A stretch of 64,000 bases of DNA, taken from assembly GCA_964393825.1 (NCBI GenBank), contig CAYMUY010000007.1, positions 1 to 64,000 of the forward strand, in the 5' to 3' direction. Origin of the DNA: PFJX01 sp964393825. GTDB taxonomy: Bacteria; Pseudomonadota; Gammaproteobacteria; Burkholderiales; Thiobacillaceae. The translations under genes were made by a program, and so were the position numbers. Of this stretch, positions 39,738 to 47,696 are shown piece by piece. The notes below the pieces were generated by a model. That model was given only the letters and a program-made list of their open reading frames with translations. It ran no database searches and was not told where the DNA came from. Each line of letters starts with the position of its first letter. Position 1 is the stretch's first letter.

Positions 39738-40476
39738 GTTGTTCGCTGGTGCGGCCAAAGCGACGCTCGCGTTGCTGGTAGGAGGCGATGGCCAGATCCA
39801 GTTCCCTGGCGTTGAAATCAGGCCACAGGGTTCCCGTGAAATACAGTTCGCTGTAGGCGAGTTGCCAGAGCAGGAAGTTGCTGATGCGCTGTTCGCCACC
39901 GGTGCGGATGAACAGATCGGGTTCCGGTGCGTAGTGCAGCGCCAGGCGGGAGGTCAGGGCCTCCTCGCTCAATTCCTGGCCGGGATGCTCGCGCATCCAG
40001 GTGTTCGCGGCTTGCAGGATGTCCCAGCGACCACCGTAGTTGGCGCAGACGGTGAGGGTCAAGCGGGTGTTGTTCGCCGTCCGTTGCTCGCCTTCGGCAA
40101 TCAGTTCACGCAGGCGCTGGTCGAAACGGGACAGGTCGCCCACCACCTTCAGGCAGACGCCATTGCGGTGCATCTTGCTGACTTCGCGCTCCAGCGCGGT
40201 GACGAACAACTCCATCAGGCGCGAGACTTCTTCTTCCGGGCGGCGCCAGTTCTCCGAGCTGAAGGCGAACAGGGTCAGGTAATCCACCCCGCGGTCGAGG
40301 CAGGCCTGAATCACGTCACGGACCCGCTTCACGCCTTGGGCGTGGCCGGCAAAGCGGGGGAGCAGGCGTTTTTTTGCCCAGCGGCCGTTGCCATCCATGA
40401 TGATCGCGATGTGCCGTGGAATTTCCACCGCATGGGGGATGGCGGCCGTGCTGCTGCTGAATAGACGTTTGATCAT
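39724..40476 (-). CDS. uppS: undecaprenyl diphosphate synthase
   Basis: The 250-residue cis-prenyltransferase makes the C55 carrier for peptidoglycan and O-antigen. IAIIMDGNGRWAKKR carries the catalytic Asp28; LFAFSSENWRRP near 70 and DLFIRTGGEQRISNFLLWQ near 195 are family motifs. It overlaps cdsA by 14 bp. The upstream gap of 72 bp to frr holds a strong nested hairpin. Confidence 0.96.
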   Translation of the reverse strand: MIKRLFSSSTAAIPHAVEIPRHIAIIMDGNGRWAKKRLLPRFAGHAQGVKRVRDVIQACLDRGVDYLTLFAFSSENWRRPEEEVSRLMELFVTALEREVSKMHRNGVCLKVVGDLSRFDQRLRELIAEGEQRTANNTRLTLTVCANYGGRWDILQAANTWMREHPGQELSEEALTSRLALHYAPEPDLFIRTGGEQRISNFLLWQLAYSELYFTGTLWPDFNARELDLAIASYQQRERRFGRTSEQLVEH

Positions 40477-40496
40477 GATGGGGGAGCCCGTGGCTA

Positions 40497-40547
40497 CCAG
40501 TGGGCGGCGGTGGGCGTCGCTAGGAGCGACAGGTCGCCGCCCGCTGG
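40497..40547. repeat. nested hairpin in the frr-uppS gap
   Basis: The outer stem CCAGTGGGCGGCG / CGCCGCCCGCTGG pairs over 13 positions with a single T/G difference. The inner stem GTCGCT/AGCGAC has a 3-base loop. It ends one base before the frr stop. There is no U-tract, so it is more likely an mRNA processing/stability hairpin or a REP-like insert than a terminator. Confidence 0.6.
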
Positions 40548-40548
40548 A

Positions 40549-41106
40549 TCACACCGCCATCAAGTCCTTTTCTTTTTCCGCCAGGGCGCGATCGAGTTCC
40601 GCGATGTACTTGTCGGTGAGTTTCTGGATCTCCTCGGTGGCGCGGCGTTCCTCGTCCTCGGAGGCATCCTTGTTCTTGACCAGCTCCTTCAGATGCGCAT
40701 TGGCATCACGGCGAATGTTGCGCACCGCGACGCGGGCGTTTTCGGTCTCGCCCTTGACCACCTTGATCAGGTCGCGGCGACGTTCTTCGGTGAGGGGCGG
40801 CATCGGCACACGAATCAATTCGCCCATGTTGGCGGGATTGAGGCCGAGGTCGGAGTCGCGAATCGCCTTTTCAATCTTGCTGGCCATGTTTTTTTCGTAA
40901 GGCTGCACGCCGATGGTACGGGCGTCGATCAGGCTGACGTTGGCCACCTGATTGACCGGCACCGGTGAACCGTAATATTCCACCATGACGTGATCGAGGA
41001 TGCCGGTATGGGCGCGACCGGTGCGGACCTTCATCAGGTCATGCTTCAGCGCTTCCAGCGACTTCTTCATCTTGTCCTCGGCGGACTTCTTGATGTCGGC
41101 GATCAT
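40549..41106 (-). CDS. frr: ribosome recycling factor
   Basis: The 185-residue protein starts MIADIKKSAEDKMKKSLEAL and has the RRF consensus VRTGRAHTGILDHVMVEYYG, then IRVPMPPLTEERRRDL. With EF-G it splits post-termination ribosomes. It is between pyrH and uppS, the common order. Confidence 0.97.
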   Translation of the reverse strand: MIADIKKSAEDKMKKSLEALKHDLMKVRTGRAHTGILDHVMVEYYGSPVPVNQVANVSLIDARTIGVQPYEKNMASKIEKAIRDSDLGLNPANMGELIRVPMPPLTEERRRDLIKVVKGETENARVAVRNIRRDANAHLKELVKNKDASEDEERRATEEIQKLTDKYIAELDRALAEKEKDLMAV

Positions 41107-41124
41107 GTGCTCGGCTCCTTGTCT

Positions 41125-41835
41125 CTAATTAAACACCACGCGGGTGCCTTCCGCCTCGCCCAGCACCACCCGGCGCAGGGCGCCCGGCTTGAAGATGCTG
41201 AATACGCAGAGTGGCAGTTTCTGCTCGCGGCAGAGCGCGAAGGCGGCGGTATCCAGGACGCCCAGGTTGCGGGCGATAGCTTCGTCGAAAGTCAGTTGCT
41301 CGTAGCGTGTCGCGGTCGGATCCTTCTTCGGATCGGCGGTGTAGACACCGTCCACCTTGGTGGCCTTGAGCATGAGGTCCGCTCCGATCTCGGCGCCGCG
41401 CAGGGCGGAGGCGGTATCGGTGGTGAAGAACGGGTTGCCGGTGCCGCCACCGAAGATGACCACTCGGCCGGCTTCGAGATGACGTATCGCGCTGTCACGT
41501 TCGAACGCTTCGCCCACATGGGCGATGGTGACGGCGGTCTGCACACGCGCCTCGACACCGGCCGCCATCAGTCCGTCCTTCAGTGCCAGCGCATTCATGA
41601 CGGTGGCCAGCATGCCCATGCTGTCGGCGGTGGCGCGATCCATGCCGGACAAAGCGCCGGTGGCGCCACGGAACAGATTGCCGCCACCCACCACGATGCC
41701 GACCTGTACGCCCAGTTCAGTCACTTCCCTGATCTGGGCAACCATGCCCGCCATGGTTTCAGCGTGGTAGCCGAAGCTGTCCGGACCCATCAGGGCCTCG
41801 CCGGAAAGCTTCAGAAGGATGCGTTTGATTGTCAT
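41125..41835 (-). CDS. pyrH: uridylate kinase
   Basis: The 236-residue amino acid kinase-fold enzyme phosphorylates UMP to UDP. LLKLSGEALMG at the start, GIVVGGGNLFRGATG near 50 and the GTGNPFFTTDTASALRGAEI stretch near 130 are typical. It lies 18 bp upstream of frr. Confidence 0.97.
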   Translation of the reverse strand: MTIKRILLKLSGEALMGPDSFGYHAETMAGMVAQIREVTELGVQVGIVVGGGNLFRGATGALSGMDRATADSMGMLATVMNALALKDGLMAAGVEARVQTAVTIAHVGEAFERDSAIRHLEAGRVVIFGGGTGNPFFTTDTASALRGAEIGADLMLKATKVDGVYTADPKKDPTATRYEQLTFDEAIARNLGVLDTAAFALCREQKLPLCVFSIFKPGALRRVVLGEAEGTRVVFN

Positions 41836-41897
41836 CGGTTTGTGGGTTGCGATGGGCAGTATGCAGTAGCCGCCGACTGCGAACTGCCGACTCGTTC

Positions 41898-42770
41898 TTA
41901 GACCTTCGCGGCGGCGGCCACTTCAGCGGCGAAGTCGGTGACTTTCTTCTCGATGCCTTCGCCGACAATGAACATGCTGAAGCCGTGGCACTGCGAGTTG
42001 TGGCTCTTGAGCACCTGCTCGATGGTCTGCTTGTCGTCCTTGACGAAGGGTTGCGACAGCAGGGTCACTTCCTTCAGGAACTTCTGCACGGTGCCTTCGG
42101 CGATCTTCTCCAGCATGGCTTCCGGCTTGCCGGCTTCCTTGGCCTTCTCGATGGCGACGCGGCGCTCGGTGTCGATCAGGTCTTGCGACACGCCGGAGGC
42201 ATCGAGCGACTTGGGCTTGGAGGCGGCGATGTGCATGGCGATGTCGCGGGCCAGCGCCTCGTCACCGGCGATGTCGACCAGGACGCCGATCTTCTTGCCG
42301 TGGATGTAGCTGGCGAACTTGCCCTGACCGTCAAGGCGCACGAAGCGGCGGATGGACATGTTCTCGCCGATCTTGCCGACCAGCTCGGTACGGGTTTCTT
42401 CCACGGTCTTGCCGCCGTAGGGCAGGGCGGACAGCGCGGCGACATCGGCGGGGTTCTGGTTCAGCACCATGTCGGCCAGGGCGCTGGTCAGCGCCAGGAA
42501 ATCGTCGTTCTTGGCGACGAAGTCGGTTTCGCAGTTCACTTCCACCATCGCGGCGGACTTGCCGTCGGCGCTGATGCTGATGGCGACGACGCCTTCGGCG
42601 GCGACGCGGCCGGCGCTCTTGGCGGCCTTGTTGCCGAAGCGCACGCGCAGGATTTCTTCGCCCTTCTGCATGTCGCCGCCCGCTTCGGTCAGCGCCTTCT
42701 TGCAGTCCATCATGGGGGCATCGGTACGCTCACGCAGCTCTTTGACCATGGATGCGGTGATTTCCGCCAT
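41898..42770 (-). CDS. tsf: elongation factor Ts
   Basis: The 290-residue guanine exchange factor for EF-Tu has the N-terminal UBA-like part (VKELRERTDAPMMDCKKALT) and VEVNCETDFVAKNDDF near 75, both EF-Ts signatures. It follows rpsB after a stem-loop that probably attenuates read-through (42796-42821). Confidence 0.97.
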   Translation of the reverse strand: MAEITASMVKELRERTDAPMMDCKKALTEAGGDMQKGEEILRVRFGNKAAKSAGRVAAEGVVAISISADGKSAAMVEVNCETDFVAKNDDFLALTSALADMVLNQNPADVAALSALPYGGKTVEETRTELVGKIGENMSIRRFVRLDGQGKFASYIHGKKIGVLVDIAGDEALARDIAMHIAASKPKSLDASGVSQDLIDTERRVAIEKAKEAGKPEAMLEKIAEGTVQKFLKEVTLLSQPFVKDDKQTIEQVLKSHNSQCHGFSMFIVGEGIEKKVTDFAAEVAAAAKV

Positions 42771-42795
42771 TTTGCTAACTCCTGTTTTCCGTATT

Positions 42796-42821
42796 GAAAA
42801 ACGCCCCGATCACCGGGGCGT
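42796..42821 (-). terminator. intercistronic terminator/attenuator between rpsB and tsf
   Basis: On the minus strand a perfect 8-bp stem ACGCCCCG/CGGGGCGT with a 5-base loop is followed by TTTTTC. It lies about 70 bp after rpsB and 25 bp before tsf. A partial terminator in this gap is also known in E. coli rpsB-tsf and would set the S2 to EF-Ts ratio. Confidence 0.8.
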
Positions 42822-42889
42822 CTCGAGAAATGCTGCCCTGGCGCGGGCTGGTTGAAGGTGCGTTACAACCGCGCGCCAGTCCGATTTGC

Positions 42890-43630
42890 TTACTCGGCGG
42901 CGGCGCTTTCCGTGACTTCGACGTACTCGTCTTCACCGGCGGCGACCATTTCCTCGATGACCTGGGTCTTGCCTTCCAGGATCGCGTCGGCCAGGCCACG
43001 GGCATAGAGACGGATGGCGCGGTTGGAGTCGTCGTTGCCGGGGATGACGTAATTGACGTTGGCCGGGCTGTTGTTGGTATCGACCACACCGATCACGGGG
43101 ATGCCCAGTTTGGCGGCCTCGGTAATGGCGATTTTCTGATAGCCGACGTCGACCACGAACAGAGCGTCCGGCAGGCGCTCCATATCCCGGATGCCGCCCA
43201 GACTTTGTACCAGCTTGTCGCATTCACGCTGAACACGCAGGGCTTCCTTCTTGGACAGGGTGCCTTCACTCAGCTGCGCTTCCAGTTCCTTCATGCGCTT
43301 GACCGACTGCTTGACCGTCTTGAAGTTGGTCAGCATGCCGCCGAGCCAGCGGTGGGAGACGAAGGGCATGCCGCAGCGGGTCGCTTCCTCGGCCATGATC
43401 TCGCGGGCCTGGCGCTTGGTGCCGACGAACAGAATGGAACCCTTGTTGGAGATCAGACGACGCGCGAAGGTGGCGGCCTCGTTGAACAGAGGCAGGGTCT
43501 TTTCCAGGTTGATGATGTGAATCTTGTTGCGATGGCCGAAGATGTACGGCGCCATCTTCGGATTCCAGTAACGGGTCTGGTGGCCGAAATGGACACCGGC
43601 TTCAAGCATTTGACGCATGGTTACGGACAT
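42890..43630 (-). CDS. rpsB: 30S ribosomal protein S2
   Basis: The 246-residue protein begins MSVTMRQMLEAGVHFGHQTR, then WNPKMAPYIFGHRN, and has LFVVDVGYQKIAITEAAKLG near 160. The acidic C-terminus (EDEYVEVTESAAAE) is usual. The ATG at 43630 has AAGGAGTAGTC upstream. A candidate promoter lies at 43767-43796 with a structured leader of about 130 nt. It heads the run to HDOD at 25340. Confidence 0.98.
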   Translation of the reverse strand: MSVTMRQMLEAGVHFGHQTRYWNPKMAPYIFGHRNKIHIINLEKTLPLFNEAATFARRLISNKGSILFVGTKRQAREIMAEEATRCGMPFVSHRWLGGMLTNFKTVKQSVKRMKELEAQLSEGTLSKKEALRVQRECDKLVQSLGGIRDMERLPDALFVVDVGYQKIAITEAAKLGIPVIGVVDTNNSPANVNYVIPGNDDSNRAIRLYARGLADAILEGKTQVIEEMVAAGEDEYVEVTESAAAE

Positions 43631-43659
43631 GACTACTCCTTGGTTAAGGTTGGGCCTCC

Positions 43660-43702
43660 ATCCCCCGACGAACCCGGTACGGGCACCTTAACGCGGGGGG
43701 AT
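43660..43702 (-). promoter_or_regulatory. structured rpsB leader, candidate S2 autoregulation site
   Basis: In the 5' leader of rpsB, ATCCCCC (43696-43702 on minus) pairs with GGGGGAT (43660-43666), and an inner stem CCCG/CGGG with loop TAC lies at 43673-43683. S2 represses its own leader in enterobacteria. Here the nested stem is in the right place, but comparison with relatives is needed to call it an S2 site. Confidence 0.5.
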
Positions 43703-43766
43703 GTGTGGATTACGCTGGGTGGCGGACCTGGCCGATTGCCGGGTTGCCGCACGAACAGCGCCGCGC

Positions 43767-43796
43767 ATTCTAGCAGGGGGGCGACTTCAGCGGCAA
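43767..43796 (-). promoter_or_regulatory. rpsB promoter
   Basis: On the minus strand TTGCCG (43796-43791), an 18-bp spacer and TAGAAT (43772-43767) make a sigma-70-type promoter. Transcription would start near 43760 and give a leader of about 130 nt. A GC-rich discriminator GCGCGGC follows, as is usual for growth-rate-controlled translation genes. Confidence 0.65.
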
Positions 43797-43949
43797 CCCG
43801 CGAGCTTGTGTCAGGGTTTCGGCCGGAGGGGACGTGGTCCTGGCCTGAGATGCCCCAAGCGTGTTCTTATCTATATAGCGGCCGTTTCCATGGCGGTGTA
43901 TTTCAAGCGTTTGCTTCTCGATTCGGTCATGAAAAGTGTGAATTTCTTC

Positions 43950-43978
43950 TTGCGGGAATGAAAGGCCGTGGCTACAAT
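43950..43978 (+). promoter_or_regulatory. tRNA-Asp promoter
   Basis: TTGCGG at 43950-43955 and TACAAT at 43973-43978 are separated by exactly 17 bp. The distance to the tRNA 5' end is about 60 nt, which RNase P would remove. Confidence 0.75.
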
Positions 43979-44046
43979 GCTCGGACTTTGCAGATGGCTT
44001 CAAACGGTGCCGGATGCAACGAATCAAGTAGCACAATGCAACACAT

Positions 44047-44123
44047 GGAGTGGTAGTTCAGTCGGTTAGAATACCGGCCTGTCACGCCGGGGGTCGCGGG
44101 TTCGAGTCCCGTCCACTCCGCCA
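44047..44123 (+). tRNA. tRNA-Asp (GTC anticodon)
   Basis: The 77-nt cloverleaf has acceptor stem GGAGTGG/CCACTCC, an encoded CCA end, D-arm AGTTCAGTCGGTTAGAAT, anticodon GTC at 44081-44083 in the loop CTGTCAC, and a T-loop GGTTCGAGTCC. It reads aspartate codons. A terminator follows 7 bp later. Confidence 0.97.
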
Positions 44124-44130
44124 ACACCTC

Positions 44131-44160
44131 AAAGGCGAACGCGAGTTCGCCTTTTTTTTT
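44131..44160 (+). terminator. tRNA-Asp terminator
   Basis: A perfect 7-bp stem GGCGAAC/GTTCGCC with a GCGA tetraloop (extended by AAA/TTT) is followed by nine T. It is a strong rho-independent terminator. ppiD begins just 25 bp later. Confidence 0.93.
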
Positions 44161-44185
44161 GAATTTTTTCGACCATCGCTGAGCC

Positions 44186-46060
44186 ATGCTAGAAGCCATA
44201 CGAGAACGCGCACAGGGCTGGATTGCCCGTGTCATCCTGGGGTTGATTGCACTGACCTTCGCCGTCTGGGGCGTGGAAGGTTATTTCGGCAGCAACGGCA
44301 AGGTACCGCCCGCTGCCAAGGTCAACGACGAAGAGATCAGCCAGCGTGAATTCCTCAAGGTGCTCAAGGAGCAGGGCGAGGCGATGCAGCAGCAACTGGG
44401 CGGCAAGGTCGAGGAGAAGGCGCTGCGCGCCAGGGTGATGGAGCAGCTGGTCAATACGCGCTTGCTGTCACAGGTCGCGCAAAAAACGGGCTTCACCGTC
44501 CGCGAGCCGCAGGTGCAGGCGGTACTGAGCGGCATCGAGCTGTTCCAGGAAGGAGGCCGGTTTTCCAGCGCGCGGCTGGAGCAGTGGCTGCGTAGCCAGG
44601 GCATGAGCCAACAGGAGTTGCTGGCCATGATCGGCCAGGATCTGCTGCTCAAGCAGGTGCAGATCGGTTATGGCGAAGGTGCGCTCACCCCCCTGCCCAT
44701 TGCCACGCGGCTCAATGGCCTGCTCGCCCAGCAGCGCGAGGTCAACGAAGCCGGGTACTCCAGCAAGGATTTCCTCGCTGCCGTGAAGGTCGACCCGCAA
44801 GCCATACAGGCTGACTACGATGCCCACAAGGCCGACTACGCGATTCCCGCCGCGGTGCGTGTGCGGTATCTCGTACTCTCCCAGGCGGCTCTGGCGGAGA
44901 AAGTGCAGATCAGCGACGAGCAGGCCAGCAAGGCCTACGAAACCAATGCTGCGCGTTACCAGGAGCCTGAGCGCCGTCGCGCCAGCCACATCCTGATCAA
45001 GATTGGCACCGATGCGGACGCCAAGGCGCGGGCGGCGGCGAAGGCCAAGGCCGAGCAGATCCTGGCCGAAGTGAAGCGTTCGCCCGCCAGCTTTGGCGAC
45101 CTTGCGCGCAAGTATTCGCAGGATCCCGGTTCCGGAGAAAAGGGCGGGGATCTCGGTTCCTTCACCCGCGACATGATGGTCAAGCCCTTCTCGGACGCGG
45201 CTTTCTCGATGCAGCAAGGCGCGATCAGCGACCTGGTGGAAACACAGTTCGGTTATCACATCATCCGCCTCGACGGCATCCTTCCCGGCGCCAGGATCGG
45301 TTTCGCCATGGTCAAGGACGACATCGTCCGCGAGCTCAAGCAGCAGGAGGCGCAACGCCGTTTCGTCGAGTCGGCCGAGCGTTTCAGCAATATGGTGTAT
45401 GAGCAGCCGGACAGCCTCGACCCCGCAGCCAAGGAGTTCGGCCTGAAAATCGAGGAAAGCACCTGGTTCGATCAGAAATCCGCGCCGGCGCCGCTGGCCA
45501 ACGAACGCTTGCTGGAGACCGTTTTTTCCGAAGATGCACGCACCAAGAAACAGAACAGCGAGGCCATCGAAGTGTCGCCCAACACCCTGGTCTCCGCCCG
45601 GGTTGTTGAATATCGCCCTGCCGGCCAGCGACCCCTGGCGGAAGTGGAAGCGGTCATTCGACTGAAGTTGAGCGCGGAAAAGGCGCGGGCGCTCGCGGTT
45701 GAAGCCGGCAAGAAGGCCCTGGAAAGTGCGCGTTCCGGACAGGCGCTCAACTGGTCGGCACCGATGACCCTGTCGCGGATGCATCCGCTCGACCAGCCTA
45801 CGGCGTCGGTAAAGGCCATCTTCCGTGCCGATGCCGGGAAGCTGCCTGCTTATGTTGGCGCCGAGACACCCGATGGGTATCGCGTCTATCGCCTGAATCG
45901 GGTGGTGGCGGGGCAGACCGATCCGGAGACGGCCAAGCGCATGCGTAACGACATTCGCCGCCTGGTTGCCCAGGAGGAGATGCGTGCCTATCTGGAGAAC
46001 CTCAAGGCACGCGCCAAGGTCAAGGTCGAGCCGAGTGCGCTGGAGCCCAAAGCCGAGTAG
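44186..46060 (+). CDS. ppiD: peptidyl-prolyl isomerase PpiD
   Basis: The 624-residue periplasmic foldase is anchored by one N-terminal TM (WIARVILGLIALTFAVWGV at about 12-30). A SurA-like chaperone domain follows to about 240, and a parvulin domain at about 265-360 (RRASHILIKIG, FGDLARKYSQDPGSGEKGGD, FGYHIIRLDGI). It helps proteins leaving SecYEG. No promoter fits between the tRNA terminator and its ATG, so read-through or an upstream promoter is needed. A bidirectional terminator palindrome ends it. Confidence 0.93.
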   Translation: MLEAIRERAQGWIARVILGLIALTFAVWGVEGYFGSNGKVPPAAKVNDEEISQREFLKVLKEQGEAMQQQLGGKVEEKALRARVMEQLVNTRLLSQVAQKTGFTVREPQVQAVLSGIELFQEGGRFSSARLEQWLRSQGMSQQELLAMIGQDLLLKQVQIGYGEGALTPLPIATRLNGLLAQQREVNEAGYSSKDFLAAVKVDPQAIQADYDAHKADYAIPAAVRVRYLVLSQAALAEKVQISDEQASKAYETNAARYQEPERRRASHILIKIGTDADAKARAAAKAKAEQILAEVKRSPASFGDLARKYSQDPGSGEKGGDLGSFTRDMMVKPFSDAAFSMQQGAISDLVETQFGYHIIRLDGILPGARIGFAMVKDDIVRELKQQEAQRRFVESAERFSNMVYEQPDSLDPAAKEFGLKIEESTWFDQKSAPAPLANERLLETVFSEDARTKKQNSEAIEVSPNTLVSARVVEYRPAGQRPLAEVEAVIRLKLSAEKARALAVEAGKKALESARSGQALNWSAPMTLSRMHPLDQPTASVKAIFRADAGKLPAYVGAETPDGYRVYRLNRVVAGQTDPETAKRMRNDIRRLVAQEEMRAYLENLKARAKVKVEPSALEPKAE

Positions 46061-46079
46061 CGCAGGGAACACTGCAAGT

Positions 46080-46121
46080 CACCATGAAAAAAGCCGGGCA
46101 TGCCCGGCTTTTTTCATGGTG
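46080..46121. terminator. perfect 42-bp palindrome, bidirectional terminator
   Basis: Every base from C46080 to G46121 pairs with its partner around the centre GCATGC. On either strand the stem contains GCCGGGC and ends in TTTTTT. It serves ppiD (plus) and fabI (minus), whose stops face each other with 72 bp between them. Confidence 0.92.
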
Positions 46122-46132
46122 GCAGGATGCGC

Positions 46133-46927
46133 TTACTCGTCTACCGCCAGGCCGGCCGTGCTGTTGAAGCCGGAATCCACATAGGTGATTTCGCCGGTGA
46201 TGCCCGAAGCCAGGTCGGACATCAGAAAGGCGGCGGTGTTGCCGACTTCCTCGATGGTCACGTTGCGGCGCAGCGGCGAATGTTGCTCGCCCCAGGCCAG
46301 GAGCTTGCTGAAATCGGAGATGCCGGAGGCGGCCAGGGTCTTGATCGGGCCGGCGGAGAGCCCGTTCACCCGGATGCCGCGCGGTCCCAGGCTGGCGGCC
46401 AGATAGTAGACGCTGGATTCGAGGCTGGCCTTGGCCAGGCCCATGACGTTGTAATGCGGTACCGAGCGGACCGCGCCCAGGTAGGTCATGGTCAGCAGGG
46501 CGCCATTGCGGCCGGCCATCATCGGCAGAGCGGCCTTGGCCATGCCGGTGAAGGAATAACTGGAAATGTCGTGGGCGATGCGGAAATTCTCGCGGGTGAC
46601 GTTGTCGATGTAGCTGCCGACCAGCGCATCCTTGGGCACGAAGGCGATGGAATGCACCAGGCCATCGAGACCATCCCAGTGCTTGCCGAGGTTTTCGAAC
46701 AGCGAGGTGATTTCCTCGTCGCTGCCGACATCGCAGGGGAAAACCCGTTGCGCGCTGTCACCGAATTCCTGGACCAGGCCCAGGACCCGGTCCCTGACTT
46801 TTTCACCCTGATAGGTGAAGGCCAGTTCCGCGCCCTCGCGGTGGCAGCACTTGGCCACGCCGTAGGCAATGGAGCGGTTGCTGATCAGACCGGTGATGAG
46901 AATTTTTTTGCCGGAGAGAAAGCCCAT
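46133..46927 (-). CDS. fabI: enoyl-ACP reductase FabI
   Basis: The 264-residue NADH-dependent enoyl-ACP reductase of type II fatty acid synthesis begins MGFLSGKKILITGLISNRSI. It has the catalytic Tyr149 and Tyr159 with Lys166 (YNVMGLAK), the FabI Y-x6-K pattern. A TATAAT -10 box lies 33 bp upstream of the ATG in the shared promoter motif (46960-46965). Confidence 0.96.
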   Translation of the reverse strand: MGFLSGKKILITGLISNRSIAYGVAKCCHREGAELAFTYQGEKVRDRVLGLVQEFGDSAQRVFPCDVGSDEEITSLFENLGKHWDGLDGLVHSIAFVPKDALVGSYIDNVTRENFRIAHDISSYSFTGMAKAALPMMAGRNGALLTMTYLGAVRSVPHYNVMGLAKASLESSVYYLAASLGPRGIRVNGLSAGPIKTLAASGISDFSKLLAWGEQHSPLRRNVTIEEVGNTAAFLMSDLASGITGEITYVDSGFNSTAGLAVDE

Positions 46928-46959
46928 GTCGCGGTACTCGATTGAATGAAACGGCGCGA

Positions 46960-46965
46960 ATTATA
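46960..46965 (-). promoter_or_regulatory. fabI -10 box in the shared motif
   Basis: TATAAT followed by TCGCGCC on the minus strand; the plus-strand 13-mer GGCGCGAATTATA is the same as at dapC and queF. A clear -35 is not visible. The leader would be about 25-30 nt. Confidence 0.7.
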
Positions 46966-47030
46966 CCCGTGACGCCGCATGGGTCGGCGGTCAGCGATAA
47001 CATCACCCATCCGAATGATGGAGTAGCGTC

Positions 47031-47696
47031 GTGAAGGCGAAAATCATTGCCGTGGTGAACCAGAAGGGCGGGGCGGGCAAGACCACGCTCGCCATGTTGC
47101 TGGCGGGCAGTCTGGCGGATGCCGGCCACGCCGTGCTGGTCGCCGATGCCGATCCGCAGAATACCGCCCTGCATTGGGCCGGCATGGGCGAAGGCTATCC
47201 CGCCGAGGTGGAAGACGTTTCCGGTGAGGAGGGCAAACTGCACAAGGCACTGCGCCGCCGCCGCGATGACTATGACTATATCGTCATCGACAGCCCGCCC
47301 GCCGCCGCCGCGCCGGTGACCCAGAGCGCGCTGCGCATCGCCGATCTTGCCCTGGTGCCGGTGATTCCCTCTCCACTCGATCTGTGGGCCTCGGTGCGCA
47401 TCCGCGAGGCGATCACCGAGGCCCGCCACAAGAACCCCGACCTGCTGGCCCGCCTCGTGGTCAACCAGATGCAGCCGAATACCGTTCTGGCGAGGGAGGT
47501 GTTGGGCATGCTGCCGGAATTCGGCATTCCCTTGCTGGCCGCCAGCCTGAAAAGCCGGACCGCCTACCGCCAGTGCGCCGCGCTCGGCGCAACCATCGCC
47601 GCCCTCGGCGGGCGCGCCGCCATGGCGATCATGGAACTCGACGCCTTGCGCCGCGAGGTGGAAGGCCTGCTCAGCGAGGAGCGCAAATCATGGTGA
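47031..47696 (+). CDS. ParA/MinD-like P-loop ATPase
   Basis: The 221-residue protein has the deviant Walker A VVNQKGGAGKTT at 8-19 with the signature lysine, DADPQNTALHW near 41 and YIVIDSPPAAA near 85. It lacks an N-terminal HTH and no parB is nearby, so chromosome or plasmid partition is not implied. The GTG start at 47031 has GGAG nine bases upstream. It overlaps the phosphatase gene by 7 bp. The role is unknown; cargo positioning or enzyme regulation are possible. Confidence 0.85.
   Translation: MKAKIIAVVNQKGGAGKTTLAMLLAGSLADAGHAVLVADADPQNTALHWAGMGEGYPAEVEDVSGEEGKLHKALRRRRDDYDYIVIDSPPAAAAPVTQSALRIADLALVPVIPSPLDLWASVRIREAITEARHKNPDLLARLVVNQMQPNTVLAREVLGMLPEFGIPLLAASLKSRTAYRQCAALGATIAALGGRAAMAIMELDALRREVEGLLSEERKSW

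Larger units (their letters stand above)
43631..44046. other. intergenic control region between rpsB and tRNA-Asp
   Basis: This 416-bp gap has no convincing gene. It holds the minus-strand rpsB promoter and structured leader (43631-43796) and, on plus, the tRNA-Asp promoter (43950-43978). The middle part 43800-43945 is more AT-rich with scattered short open frames but no start/ribosome-site pair or family resemblance that I can support. A small RNA there cannot be excluded. Confidence 0.75.

Noticed and set aside
43800..43945. Small open frames in the rpsB-tRNA gap
   Set aside because: No ribosome site with start and no recognisable family; the AT-rich content fits promoter DNA.
47031..47696. 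ParA as evidence of a plasmid or integrated element
   Set aside because: No parB, origin, integrase or repeat ends nearby; base composition matches the flanks and the neighbours are core genes.
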